64,000 nt of DNA from Corydoras sp. C115 (lineage: Eukaryota > Chordata > Actinopteri > Siluriformes > Callichthyidae), in NCBI GenBank assembly GCA_019802505.1, contig JAFMOC010000026.1, forward strand, positions 1,973,001 through 2,037,000. Direction: 5' to 3'. Position 1 is the first letter of the stretch. The number at the start of each line of letters is the position of its first letter. The notes beneath the pieces are model-generated. The model ran no database searches and had not been told where the DNA came from. It saw nothing but the letters and a program-made list of their open reading frames with translations. Positions 35,700-47,764 of the stretch are shown one piece after another. The position numbers and the translations under genes were made by a program.

Positions 35700-36645
35700 T
35701 TTACATCAATTTTGCACACTCTGTTGCAATTATTAAACCTAGTTCCTATTTACATGGGGATATAATGTTTTGAAAACAATTTTGGCCACTTATATATACA
35801 TAGTATATGTACATATACAAGTGTTTGCTTTACTGCACTACACTAGAGCCTTTATCGTCTCTGCTGATTCACAATCACAAAATTATAATATTAGTATCTA
35901 TTGTATTTAATAAATGCTCCTGAACTGATTACAGTATCAGTACAATTGTATACGTTAGATGTAACATTATAAGAGAAGAGTATTTAAATTTTTGTGTGTT
36001 CATTCATGTTTTGTTTATCTTTGTATAAAACTTATGGTGAATTTACTTAGAAATGTTATTAGAAAAAATGTTAGATGTATGTATGAACACTGTGGTACAA
36101 ACCAAAGAGGCTGTAAAATTAAATAATAAAGCTGTTAGAGCTTAGGTCTTGCATTTGATATAAATATTACAATCAACCTGGGGCAAGCACCTAGACATCT
36201 TCAGTTGGAATGCCTTTAAAAAGCTTTGACCAAAATATGCATTTCAGGAATATCCTGCTTTTACATACATTTTTTTTTCTCTTCCCATTATTTGGTAGCT
36301 ATACATAGTACATAAATACATAGTCTCCTGAGGTGCTACCAGAAGACAAAATGTCACATTAGATCATCACAAATGCAGCAATATGGCACATGCCTGCTCA
36401 CTTCCTCTCTGTTATAAGCTCTCTCTATATTCTTCCTCTCTAAGTGCCAGGGTTCCCAGATCAGCATATGTTCATTCAGCAGCAAGCTGGATCACATCCT
36501 GCAGGGGTCAGCAATAAAAAAAAAATCAGCAAGTACTAGGTCTGTGAAATGAAAGACATTGAATAGGAGGTGAAGAATGACCCGGTTGGTCATTCACTTT
36601 ATAATTCTGATGTAGAGAAAAGCATTTAAAACACTATTCCTTTTA
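35700..36645. other. AT-rich intergenic region
   Basis: Nothing recognised. Confidence 0.3.
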
Positions 36646-36654
36646 TCAATACTA

Positions 36655-36750
36655 ATAAGGGCTACCTTATGCCTATCCAGGGGAGAACGTTTCTGGCCCT
36701 GGGCAGATACACCTATTATCAATCTACAATCTATTGCTGGGCAATTAATC
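36655..36750 (-). mobile_element. V-SINE fragment
   Basis: Reverse fragment: gcctatccaggggagaacgt, ctgggcagatacacc and tctattgctgggca. Confidence 0.7.
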
Positions 36751-36964
36751 AAAGTTAATGTTTTTAATGTTGTCTGATGGGCATCATGTATTTCCTGTGT
36801 TGTCAAATCACACTGCAACATTTTACCATATAGATCATGACATCCTTATGAACATTAGAAACTTTATGTATTAATGTATTAATTATTTTTTTTTAAATCA
36901 ATTTACTTGTGTAAGTAGGAAATGCTCTGAATTTGCAAAAGTAAATTATGGTTGCACAATGGGT

Positions 36965-37216
36965 GCGGCACGGGGCAGCGTGGTTAGCACGTTCGCCTCT
37001 CAGCACTAGGGATTCCCTGGGTGAAGTTTCCATGTTCTCCCCGTGTCAGCGTGGGTTTCCTCCGGGTTCTCCGGTTTCCTCCCACAGTCAAAGAACATGG
37101 ATCAAGCCAACTGAGTTCTCCAAATTGCCCCATATACAGTGTGTTTGTGTGCGTGTCTGTGTGAGTGAGTGTGTGCTCAGCGATGGATTGGCGCCCTTTC
37201 CTGGCGCCCTGTCCTT
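36965..37216 (+). mobile_element. V-SINE copy, 3' truncated
   Basis: Plus-strand copy with a degenerate 5' end (gcggcacggggcagcgtggt). The B box is deleted (attccctgggtgaagtttcc) and the body is intact to gcgatggattggcgccc, where gcgccct is duplicated. The 3' quarter is missing. Confidence 0.82.
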
Positions 37217-37354
37217 TTAACAAGCACATTGGCAATGTTGCTAGAATTTTCCCACCTTACTGACATTCCCTTTATAAGAAGTATATTTTTTATCCAAGAT
37301 ACAGAAAATTGATTCATACATTTATTCATACTTTTACACATCAATATGAACTTC

Positions 37355-37681
37355 TGTCAGAAGTCCACTAGGCACTTGACTGTTTTTGCATTTTGGTTTT
37401 CATCCTTGTGTGTGTTTAGTTTGTTATTATTAACTTTTGTTATTTATTGTCTGGTTTCTGATAATTGCCTTCAGTCTATGTTAATTATTGCTCATTGTTT
37501 TGCCAGTCACGTGTCTTCCGTTTTAGTTATTTAAGCCTGCCTTTGTTCATTGTTAAAGAGCTTGTCAGTTCATTTAGATTGCCCTGTCCCGCATAAGTTA
37601 TGTTTGTCTTTTTCTGTGTCTTAAAATAAATAAATTATTTGTTTTTGCTTCACGCTTCACTTACATGGATCCAGCGTGACA
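37355..37681 (+). mobile_element. probable solo LTR
   Basis: 327-bp segment beginning TGTCAG and ending GTGACA. It has a TATA-like tagttatttaagcctgc and a polyadenylation signal AATAAATAAATTA near 37626, in the order expected for an LTR. Flanks acttc and acttt match at 4 of 5 bases, a possible target duplication. No internal coding region is present. Confidence 0.45.
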
Positions 37682-38214
37682 ACTTTTAACAAGATGTTCG
37701 AATAAATTATATAACCATGAACTGGCTCAAAATTCTGCAGCTTTAATTTTGACAAGAATTAGAATGTTTGATCACATTAGTCACATTTTATCAAACTTTC
37801 TTTAACTCATGTTAGATGCTAAAAGAAAATGTTACTAATTACAAACACTGTAATTAGTTAGGTACCACAGTGTCTGAGTAAAGTTGTATAATCAAAAAAT
37901 AATCACTGTTTGCCAAGTCCAGGCTTTCTTCTAGCCCCTAGATTTAACAATTAACATTGCTAGGTGAAGAGCGTTTTCTGATGAGGGTCTTTCATTTTGA
38001 AAAAGTCTCCCTGTTACTGTTAAGTATTCAGAAACACTGCCAATCATTACAAGTGGATTAAAAAAATGTGTTTTCATCAGCATTTGATTAATTGCAAAAG
38101 ATAAGTTGTAGGACTCAGATCAAACATAGTTGAGAGTGTGATCTGGTACAGTCACAAATGTCATTTAATCTCCAGCAATTAGTAGATAGTGAAATGCAAA
38201 CTCTCTGGAGAGCC

Positions 38215-38350
38215 TTCTTGACTTAAGTAATCTGTAGTCTCTTCCCCTTAGCTATGCTGTTCCAGTCAGTGGTTCAGGAGTCACATGCTGGAGTTGGTTA
38301 TGATGTCATAACTTTTCTAACCACTTGTCTTCTTTTTTGAGATGCTGCTA
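38215..38350 (+). repeat. teleost interspersed repeat, 5' fragment
   Basis: Shares tatgctgttccagtcagtgg and aggagtcacatgctg with the 5' part of the repeat at 6835-7440. Confidence 0.55.
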
Positions 38351-38369
38351 GTTCTATGACAACCTTACG

Positions 38370-38428
38370 GAGCCCCTAAAGTGAGATCTCGCATTATATT
38401 TTTTTCTTCCATGTCACTTTAGGGGCTC
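38370..38428. repeat. 59-bp element with perfect 15-bp inverted ends
   Basis: gagcccctaaagtga (38370-38384) and tcactttaggggctc (38414-38428) are perfect reverse complements around a 29-bp AT-rich loop. It could be the remains of a tiny MITE (DNA transposon ends) or a hairpin. Confidence 0.8.
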
Positions 38429-38439
38429 TTTACAACCTC

Positions 38440-40525
38440 AGTGCACTTTTTTATCACTGAGGAAGAGAAGAATTTTCAACTACTACTAAATTTGTAATAT
38501 ACTTGATTTCTTATAAACTGAAATGCAATCCTGCATTCTGCTACCAAGCAGGATATTTTTAAGTATTGTTATTGTATTAAGCATAATTATCAGCTTTCAG
38601 TAAAGTAAAAGCTGAAAAAGCAGTACAAGGTTCAGGAAAGTAGTCTGTCACTACGACATACAATGGACTATACTGCTCTCTGGTGGTGACAAAATAACAC
38701 TGAATAATCATATTGTTTTTCTAAGGTGGGGGTTAAATCTGGGGGGTTTATATTACTTTAAAGTTATTATAAACGCATTATAGTACAATACAATACAATA
38801 ATAATCTAGTTTCTACAAATTTTGATGGTTTGCAGTTTTAGATCAGATTTTTATTAAATATGTATAAATAAAATAATTAAATGCCCAAGTGGCCGGTATT
38901 TTTGTTCATATAGATATTGTATGCCCTACATTATTATTTATTCTTCACGTGTGTGATTTTAATTTCATTGGATACCTTTTTCCTTCGAAGTATATGTCTG
39001 TTTGATTTTGATCCTCCCAATCATAAAGCCAAAAATCTTGAATTTGTTAATGTTAGTTTTAAAAGACTCTCTCTAAATGTTTATATTGTGTGACAAATAT
39101 ATATTATAAGAATGTAACTAAAAAAAGAAGTAGACATTAAGTAAATCTAAAGAGTCAAACTTTTGATGAAAAAAGCAAACTGCTTCAGAATCTATGGGTT
39201 TCACATTAACTTCTTGGTTTAAGATATTTGCAATGTTTTGTATTTGATTTGATGATTTTTTGGCTTCAACTACTTTTAGGCATACCATACATATAGGTGC
39301 TTATAAAGTCAGTGTTTTGTTACATTGCCAAACTTTTCATAATATTCACCTAAAGGGCAGGATTACTGTGACCTTCTAGTACAATTTGATGGAATAATTT
39401 GAAACACCTTGTTTCATCAACAATAATAAGCCATAGATTAGATTATTGTGCTTGAATGTGATGTTTTAATTTCTTTAAAATCTCTTTTAAAACATATATA
39501 TGTGTTATTAATAAATGTTTACTTGCTTAAAACATTTATTTACCAATAACCTACTGCAAACCACTTTCTCTTGAAATGATCTTTTATTGCTAAGCATTCA
39601 TGGGAACTGCAACAACGGTCCTTACTCCATTTGTACACAATTAGGCTGACTGTTAAATTGAGGAGGCCCAACACTTTACAGATTTACACCCATCACTCTT
39701 CATTTCCCTTTTTTTAACTCCTTCCCCTTCTCTTTCTCTCTTACTCACTCTTTCTCTCACACACACTATATATATACATATATTTATAATTTCAGTTTTA
39801 TGAGAGATCATTTACAATATGCTAAAATACACTATTCAACTATTTAAATCCATTTTAATTACAATTTCCAAGCATTTTTCTAACTGTACTTGGAACATGA
39901 ACAATGTCCCTATCTTTGCACATAACATACTGCTTGTTAACAACATGCAGGTCTGACCCAATGCCATAGGGATTTCTAATGTGACAGCCAACCAGTAAGT
40001 GCCATGGTGTAGTAGAGAATAATAGAGATAATAGTGAATGCCAGAGCCAAACAAAATTGGTTAATAAGTCAAGGAGAATTATCAGTGTCCTTACCTTGAA
40101 ATAGTTTTCTGTTTAAGTTTAGGATAAAACTGGGGAAAATGTTTGTCAAAAGCAGAAAACTTAAAAAGAAAACTTGAAAGATGTTTAAAGACACAGGTAA
40201 TATTAAGATACACATATAACATATAAACACACGATGAGGAGAAATGTTGCATCAGCCAAAAGAAACCTTCAAAGATTATAACTAAAAGCTTGCAGAAAAT
40301 TAGTTTGGTCGTGTTGTCAGAATGTGTCCCAAACTACAATCCGACATCATGTTGTTTTAGTTATGTCAAGTTTGTGTCGAACATCAAGTTGTTTGTGAAG
40401 TTTACAGATAAAATCATCTCCTATCAAGCAACAATAAAACCATGTGGCCACAGTTAGACATGGCCACAATTTTTAGTGGAACTGTATTCTATTAACCAAT
40501 ATAAAGTCACATCTCCTCTCATTAT
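38440..40525. other. AT-rich intergenic region
   Basis: Nothing recognised. Confidence 0.3.
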
Positions 40526-40530
40526 CTTAA

Positions 40531-40760
40531 CTATTTAATTCTCTACTAGGGACGCGGGGAGGTGCACTAAGCATAGGGTGCCAATCCATTGCTGGGCACA
40601 CTCACACAGACACACCATATAGGGACAATTTTGATAGAGACAGCTAGCCAATTCACTTTAAAACCATGTGGGCATGTTGGACTGTGGAAAGAATCCAACG
40701 AACCCTTGATAAAACCCATGCAGACACTGGGAGAACATGGAAACTTCATCCACTGGGAGA
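40531..40760 (-). mobile_element. old diverged V-SINE copy
   Basis: Reverse copy recognised by ttctctactagggacgcggg, ccaatccattgctgggcaca and ggactgtggaaagaatccaa. Several segments are deleted. Confidence 0.7.
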
Positions 40761-40779
40761 ACAAAAGCATTTAATTACA

Positions 40780-41744
40780 ACCACACAATCACAACTAGAA
40801 ACTATTTTGAAGTTTTAATTGCCAATTACACTCTGTTCTGAGAAAGAAAAGTACAATTCTGACAGTAACTTACACAGACACAGGGAAAATCAAGAATATT
40901 TATTTAAGAAAAGAATTAGGCCTTCTGTGGGGTAATAGTTTTTTTTTTTTATATGTATTACACCATGGTTCTTAGTAAAGACATTAAATCAATTTAAAAA
41001 ATCAACAGAATAAACAATAACAAATATTTAATGTATCTTTTTTGTTTACACAATATTTGTAAATATTGCAGTTTGTGGTGACCCCAGTTAAACACAGGAA
41101 AATGTAGGACTACATTTCCTTAAACAGCTCATATTGTGTAAGCAGTCATGATTGGTACAAGCTAAAGTGTTTGTGTTTTTGCACAATTATCAACAACATG
41201 ACTTTGAGAAATCTGTACATTGCTGATAACCTCCATCAGCTTCACTTCCCAAATGGTCATAGTTTTGTCTCCCCCTTCCTTTTAGCAGTTCTTAAAAGTG
41301 AGATCTTTCTTTTTATCTGAGCTCAAGGTCAGTCCTTCTCACAGGAAGATGTTCATTATGCCTGATTATCAGCTCACACAAAGCAACTCTGGCTGAATCA
41401 ATAGTTTCTGTCAAATCCCTTTCAGAGACTCACACCTCAATTAATCAATCAGATTAATCTATCACTAACAGCACCATCTCTTTCACCTGGATCCACAGCA
41501 TTATTTTTTTGTGGTATCCATTATTCAATTCCATCATTTAAAGAGATTTAAACTGTGTTTACATTTAACAACACATGTTTGTAAATTTCACTTTCTCCGT
41601 CATCTGTCTTATGTTTAACAGGAAATAAAAAGACTGTAGTATTTACAAATGATGTATGTTATTGCAGCACAAACATAATTATTTAAAAAAATAATACATT
41701 TACCTTTTACTGGTTCTGTATAAAGCTTTGTTTCAGATATAATT
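40780..41744. other. AT-rich intergenic region
   Basis: Nothing recognised. Confidence 0.3.
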
Positions 41745-41760
41745 CCATAGTTTGTTTCAT

Positions 41761-42114
41761 TCATTCATTCATTTATTCAGTATCTCCCGCTTTATCCTCA
41801 ATTAGGGTCGCGAAGGGGTTCCCCATGCCCATCCAGGGGAGAACGTTTCGGGCACTGGGCAGATACACCCAGGACAGGGCGCCAGTCTATCACTGGGCAC
41901 ACACTCACTCACACAGATAAACACTCTATATGGTGCAATTTGGAGAACTCAATTGACCTTGATCCATGTTTTTGGACTGTGGGAGGAAACCGGAGAACCC
42001 GGAGAAAACCCATGCGGACACGGGGAAAACATGAAAACTCCACCCAGATGGGGATTCGAACCAGGAATCCCTAGCGCTGAGAGGTGAACGTGCTAACCAC
42101 TAAGCCACCGTGCC
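41761..42114 (-). mobile_element. young V-SINE copy with 16-bp target-site duplication
   Basis: Full-length reverse copy flanked by ccatagtttgtttcat at 41745-41760 and 42115-42130 (perfect 16 bp). ATTC tail, complete body, reverse B box (ggattcgaaccagg, one change) and A box are all visible. Confidence 0.94.
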
Positions 42115-42499
42115 CCATAGTTTGTTTCATCTCATCTAATTTAATCCTATGCTAAGGTTACCCAGGGGGTGGAGGGGTACAGTTTAAACATATAGGTTCA
42201 TACAGTTAAACAGTTACAGTTAAAATATAGACCACAGACCATACAACATGAAGCTATCAAAAGAAAAAAAAGTATGCTGTAACAGCTGTTGTTTACTGCT
42301 ATAAAACTGAAGTCAAATGACCTGGATCATGAATCCAGGATATCTTTAAAAAGAGACCTTCTTAACCACTTCTTATGTTCTATTCAAACACTTGTACTTG
42401 TACCATGAAATTCCAAAATTTCCCTGAACAATATTCAACTTTTTTCCCTCCACATATTAACATTTCTTTACTCTGCATTTTGTTTTGCTCATTTTTTTT

Positions 42500-43030
42500 G
42501 TAAGCTGAGGAAGACTGTGCATGCTGTAGTGATAAAGATAACACTGTGTCAGTCTTAATAAAGGGGAAAGAGAGAAAAAGCTGCAGAGACAGCAGGATCA
42601 ATGGTAAATGCCCTCTGCAGGCACGATCAGGGAGCTGCTGTGTTCACTTTGACAATGTTATCTCTCCTGCTTTCTCCTCTGTCACAGATCTTTCAGGTGT
42701 TCTCGAATGGCCATCACCCCCTGAAGACATGCAATTAATCTTTTCAGTCTGTGTCAGTCAAAGATATGAATAAAGAGCTGCCAGTTAGGTGGATTGAGCT
42801 TGAGGAGCTTCACTCCAGATGAAAGGAATTAATTATTTTGCGTCAGGAATGATAGCATCCTCAGTTTCGCAGGCACAAAGCAAGAGTGAAGGCAGATGGG
42901 GAATTAAGAAGACTGCCTTCCACTTCACTGAAAGCTCCATACTTGGAACTGGTGTAACAGATTTGGGTGATGGAGTGATTAATTTATCTTGATTCACCTA
43001 AGCCTGTCACAAATGTCCTTGGGATGTTTG
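42500..43030. promoter_or_regulatory. candidate conserved non-coding element
   Basis: Repeat-free block of mixed composition. It contains tgaaaggaattaattatttt, gcgtcaggaatgatagcatc, agatatgaataaagagctgc and tggagtgattaatttatctt. Homeodomain-type TAATTA cores recur and short open frames on both strands lack protein motifs. Regulatory role is inference. Confidence 0.4.
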
Positions 43031-43078
43031 TGCAATTTTTTAGTGTTAATTCAGTTGAAATTAATTACACAGGAAATG

Positions 43079-43082
<4 letters not shown>

Positions 43083-43131
<49 letters not shown>
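43083..43131. repeat. (TA)n microsatellite
   Basis: About 49 bp of TA repeat abutting the V-SINE tail. Confidence 0.95.
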
Positions 43132-43133
<2 letters not shown>

Positions 43134-43455
43134 ATTCATTATCTTCCGCTTTATCCTCTACTGGTGGGGAGTGGGGTTCCCCATGCCCATCCAGAGGAGA
43201 ACGTTTCGGGCGCTGCCAGATACACCCAGGACAGGGGGCCAATCCATCGCTGGGCATACACTCACTCACACAAACACACAAACACACTCTATATAGGGTA
43301 ATTTGGAGAATTCAATTGACCTTGATCCATGTTTTTGGACTGTGGGAGGAAACCAGAGAACCCGGAAGAAACCCACCCGGACATGGGGAGAAACGGGAAA
43401 CTCCACCCAGATTAGGATTCGAACCGGAAATCCTTAATGCTTAGAGCCGTACGAC
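43132..43455 (-). mobile_element. V-SINE copy between two candidate elements
   Basis: Reverse copy with (TA)n at its tail side (ccattcattatcttccgctt). The body is intact to the reverse B box (ggattcgaaccgga) and the 5' end is degenerate (gagccgtacgacttac). Confidence 0.87.
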
Positions 43456-43489
43456 TTACCCCTATACTCAGACACTTATCTGAAAGAAT

Positions 43490-44090
43490 CTGCAACAAGG
43501 AACTAATTAAAAACTGCCATGAAATATAGGATAGTGAGCTCCCCATGGCCTCTGCAAGTTCTGAGCTTGTACCTCAAGAATGAAATGAAACCAGTAACAG
43601 ATCTACATCAGCTTGTGCACAGACTGTTGCCTCAGTCTGATCTGCTGTCAAATTTAAGGTGAGAAAATTACACACACCCGATAACCACATCAGAAGGGCC
43701 AGGGCTATAACTCATCCCATTCAAAAACGATGGAAATTTTATCACCTGCTCTAAGACATGGAATTTACATTCATATTGCATGTCGAAAAGGAGGAAAATG
43801 TAGGGGATGCTAAATGCTTAATGTGCATAAGCACTCCAGTTCGTGCATATAAATGCAAAGATCCAGTGCTAAAGTGAGGGACCAGTGATTGTCGCATGAA
43901 CCCTGAGAAACAGCTTCATACTGTTGCGCATTCTAAACTACAGGTTTTGCAAGTCCCTAACGGTCATAGGAGCGACTTGTGTCCAGGGTGTTGGAAAACC
44001 ATTTCAGGTGGGTACCTCATGAAGCTGTTTGAGATGTGTAAAGCTGTCACGAGAGTCATTAAAGCAAAAGCACAACTTTAAATAAACTAA
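43490..44090. promoter_or_regulatory. candidate conserved non-coding element
   Basis: Repeat-free block with motifs such as atgctaaatgcttaatgtgc, gcatataaatgcaaagatcc (octamer-like ATGCAAAG) and aacggtcataggagcgactt. Together with 42500-43030 it may be one element split by the SINE insertion. Function is inference. Confidence 0.35.
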
Positions 44091-44097
44091 AACATAG

Positions 44098-44303
44098 GTA
44101 AGCATGGTAGCTCAGTGCTCAGGGTGTTGGGCTATGAATCTGAAGGTTGTGGGTTCAAATCACAGGTCCATTGAACTAATCCAAGTGGGTCCTTGAGCAA
44201 GGCCCTTAACCCCTTATTGCTCCAGGGATACTGTGGCCAATCCTGTGTTCACGTGGTAAGTCCCTTTGGATAAAACCGTCTTTTAAAATGACCAAATGTA
44301 GCA
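44098..44303 (+). mobile_element. second tRNA-derived SINE family
   Basis: Unrelated to the V-SINE copies. It has A box tggtagctcagtg, B box gggttcaaatcac, then gtccttgagcaaggccctta and the tail tttggataaaaccgtctttt...aaatgta. This is a widespread fish SINE layout. The tail matches the LINE end at 50677-51250. Confidence 0.85.
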
Positions 44304-44564
44304 CTTGTGATGATTTTAGTAGAAAATACAAAAAAAAGAAAAACCTAAATGTAAAGGTGTCTTCAAAATTCAGTATGACAATAGTTATCCAATATTGTGT
44401 GATATATTTATTATGTGTATAGTAATAATCACCAAGTTGCCGTCTCTTAAAATGGATTTTGTTTTGATTAGCCTACAAATCCTTGAGATCAGAAATTTTT
44501 ATCAGAAATTAAACTTAATGTGATATTAGTGGCTAGAAGTAAAAATTACAATTGTTATTATAAG

Positions 44565-44620
44565 TCGCTTTGGATAAAAGTGTCTACTAAATGACTAAAT
44601 GTAAATGTAAATGTAAAGCC
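44565..44620 (+). repeat. SINE/LINE tail relic
   Basis: cgctttggataaaagtgtct, actaaatgactaaatg and TAAATG repeats, the same tail as at 44098-44303. Confidence 0.6.
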
Positions 44621-45459
44621 AAAAATTTGTCCAAACATCTCACCGTTTTGTACGAAGATTATATACTGGGGCATTTTTATAAACATGTTACCTTACATTG
44701 GATGAGATGCTGCTAAAAACACCAAACATATGAACTACAGCTTGCTGGGAACCAGATTATCCATGAATCGCATGCTGATCATGACAGAGATATGACTACT
44801 CAATTCTGACCTCAAGGTTGTTCATATGACTGGGACATGACAGGAGGGTGAAATGAAGTTATACATTCCCACTGGAAAACATGTTTGAAATGCCAACTAG
44901 TTGCGTTGTTGGGCTGCATGCCATCACCTTTGTGTTTTGGCACTAGTGTAACATGCTCAGACACAATAAGGACTTGAGATAGGATTTGTGAGACTTGAAA
45001 CATGATTTCATTAATAAAGTTAAGTATTAATCTGGCTGGACGAACTATCTACAGAAAAAAAAAGAAAACAACACAACTTTTCAGTGTAGCACTGACTCAT
45101 GTGCTGTCCACCTCTAAAGCTTTAACCCTGTTTATTTCTCCAGAAAGACACAGAGACAATAAGCACAAACAAATGGTATATAAATGCGGTTGTGTTGTTT
45201 TAAAAATATATATCATTATCGTTCCAAATGCATCATATATATCAATTCTGTTAACCATATTTTAAAAGTATGTGATTTCTGTTGTACATGAAAGCTGTCA
45301 CTGAACCTGGATGTTCAGGAGATAATTGAGCTTAACTCTGAAAGAAGAATGGAGAAAAGCGTTACAGAAAAATAATGCATTTTCAGTTCTGATTAAACTT
45401 TTATCTATTAGACACATAAAACTATTTGACAGTTTTGATTCTAATAGTTCTGTACTTTT

Positions 45460-45599
45460 TTTTAAGGATAAAGTAGTGGCTGTGTGTGTGGCATACAAGA
45501 CACAGCTGAACAAATTCTCTGGAGTAGTGACCTTCAATTGGCCGTGTCCATCTCCCTACCGTGCTCAAATGATCAGGAAGCTCTGTCCAAACCAGAGAT

Positions 45600-45600
<1 letters not shown>
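45460..45600 (+). other. exon-like or conserved island of unknown role
   Basis: An acceptor-like acttttttttttaag precedes an open, GC-balanced segment (45467-45600). It reads K-V-V-A-V-C-V-A-Y-K-T-Q-L-N-K-F and G-V-V-T-F-N-W-P-C-P, which I do not recognise. There is no GT donor at its end, which runs into a TG array. It may equally be a non-coding conserved element. Confidence 0.25.

Positions 45601-45601
<1 letters not shown>

Positions 45602-45638
<37 letters not shown>
45602..45638. repeat. (TG)n microsatellite
   Basis: 37 bp of TG repeat. Confidence 0.95.
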
Positions 45639-45640
<2 letters not shown>

Positions 45641-46205
45641 TGTGCTGTGTGTGCTTGTCTTTCACTGTGTGCCTCTTAGCTGCATGTGTCTTTAGTCCAT
45701 GTGTGTGTTTATTTTGATCTGAACCCCATTGTGACTGTGGAGCAGAAGTGTGTTTGGTGCGTGCAGTACTTCTTTGCCTCCCGCTGGTGTGTCAGACCAG
45801 TGCTGCTAAACGATCACGCATAGCAAACAGGGCCACGCTGTTCAGATGCACCAGGTGTATTGAGAAGGACGTAATTGTTATGACTACGCATGTAACAAGA
45901 TGTAGATCAAATGGTAGGAAAATTATTTAGATTGTTTACCTAAATTAAAAAAAAATCTATTTTAAGCAAAAGTTTGGAATAAAAACCCTCTAAAAATGTT
46001 TTATCAGCAAAATACATTTAATGTATTTAATATATTAATAATAATTTAATATATTTAATAATTAATACTCAAAAAATCTGCCTATTTGAGTTTTAGCTTT
46101 TTTATCACCTTGTTGCTTTAATTATGTGTCCTTATTCTCAGCTTTTGTTGTGTTCAAATTAAATTTAAGTGCATTTAAGTACCTAACGAGTGTCTTTTGT
46201 TCCAG

Positions 46206-46395
46206 AGGGCATCCCAGCCAGGACTCCTGAGATGGTCAGAGATTGCCAGAGATGTCATCTCCCCAAGCGGCATTGCCGCAGTGAGTACAGACATGATCTC
46301 ATCCCCAGAGAGCGTCATCACTGCCACAGACATGTTCACCTTTCCAGACAGAACCAGACGGCCCTATATTTTCCAAGGGTTACCCCTTTGTGAAC
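46206..46395 (+). other. exon-like island of unknown gene
   Basis: About 190 bp markedly less AT-rich than its flanks, directly after a good acceptor (gtgtcttttgttccag). In one frame it reads R-W-S-E-I-A-R-D-V-I-S-P-S-G-I-A-A-V and then S-S-P-E-S-V-I-T-A-T-D-M-F-T-F-P-D. A strong donor-like GCA|gtgagta lies at 46280/46281, so the real exon could be 75 nt (46206-46280, 25 codons). A second frame ends at a stop at 46393. I do not recognise the peptide and see no RNA-binding motif of RBM33. A conserved non-coding element is the alternative. Confidence 0.3.
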
Positions 46396-46399
46396 TCTT

Positions 46400-47760
46400 G
46401 GCTCCCAGATACTTTTTAGGCCTTCAGAAGATCTTTGCCCTCTTAAGTTTCACAACCCCTACAATAAAGCACATCGACAATTACTGTTTTTTTCTTGCTT
46501 TCAGAATTAAAATCATAAGCCAATATAAAAAAAAAATACCAACCACAAACTATAAATCCATATTTGAAAGACATACTTTCCATATTAATAAGCACAATGA
46601 CATTATGGGCTTGTTGATGTGAATCAAAAACATTTGCAAATGCAAATCTTTGTGTTATTACTGGATCATTTTTCAATAATTTTTCAATCATTTTTTTTTT
46701 TTTGTGAGAATTTTAACCTGAAAATACTGAAAAATAAGACTCAGATTGAAAAAGCCTAGGTATTTCTGCTTTGATATCCTTTGAATTTTTATACTTCTAT
46801 GTAATTTTTTGCCATTTATGATGTGCGTGGTTTAGGTAGTATGTAAATATATAAAGATATACATTATATATATTTAAATGAATATATTATGTAGTATATC
46901 GAAAATATCTACCTTAATTACAATTAATTAATTTATTAGAATACACATTGTTCTACAAAATACAAACAAAACAAACATGTTATATAATTTATTTTTTGTT
47001 TCCTTGTAAGTATTAAGTTCTAATACTGAGTGTTGTCCATATAACCTGCTAGAATCTCTGCTAAATTATTAAAGCAATTGACTATGGCTTGTATTGTGAT
47101 TTTATCTCACTTAGTACCCCATTAATGCCCCGCCATTAATAAAGCGTCATTCACAGTGTGTGTAACAATAAGCTGCATTATTTACTACTTTCCCCTAACT
47201 AAAGCTACTTTCAGCCCATAGCTCATCAATGTGTAGGGCCAGAATTATTTGGGCATCCGAAAAATCAACATATAAAAATTGTATATGAAAAAAATCTTAA
47301 TGTATCAATTAATTCATTTTGGAGTGAATAAAGTATAAAATAAATAGAGCCTTAAATAGGGCTTGAGATTTTATATAGTAATGCAGGTTATTCACATGAT
47401 TTCATGGCAGACAAGTTAAACCATGTTGTTAAAGACAATGCACTGTGCACTGTGCATTGTGCACATTAAAGATTCATGCTAGATTATGATGGGACCACAA
47501 TGTTGTCCCATAATTGTCTGAAATATTATTGTATGATGGAGGATTAAACCCTAGTCCAGTCTAGTTTTCCACATACATTTTGCAATGTACTGTACATCGT
47601 TATGGCCCTGATTTGTCCTGTTATCATAATACAAGTGTATGAATTGTTCATTTAGGTTTTACTGTACATGTTGAATGCTTAAAAAGCATTTGTGGTAGAA
47701 TGATACTATACACTTAAAACAAACATTCTTACACTTGCTGTATTGAAACATCAGTAGACA
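46400..47760. other. AT-rich intergenic region
   Basis: Nothing recognised. Confidence 0.3.
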
Positions 47761-47764
47761 GCAG

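Noticed and set aside
44098..44170. Possible tRNA gene (A- and B-box motifs)
   Set aside because: The boxes belong to a SINE with a typical body and LINE-like tail; no cloverleaf-length unit ends at a terminator.
45326..45601. 91-residue frame starting at an upstream ATG
   Set aside because: The first half is AT-rich and overlaps an opposite-strand frame; only the last 45 residues look exon-like, so it is reported as an island instead of a gene.
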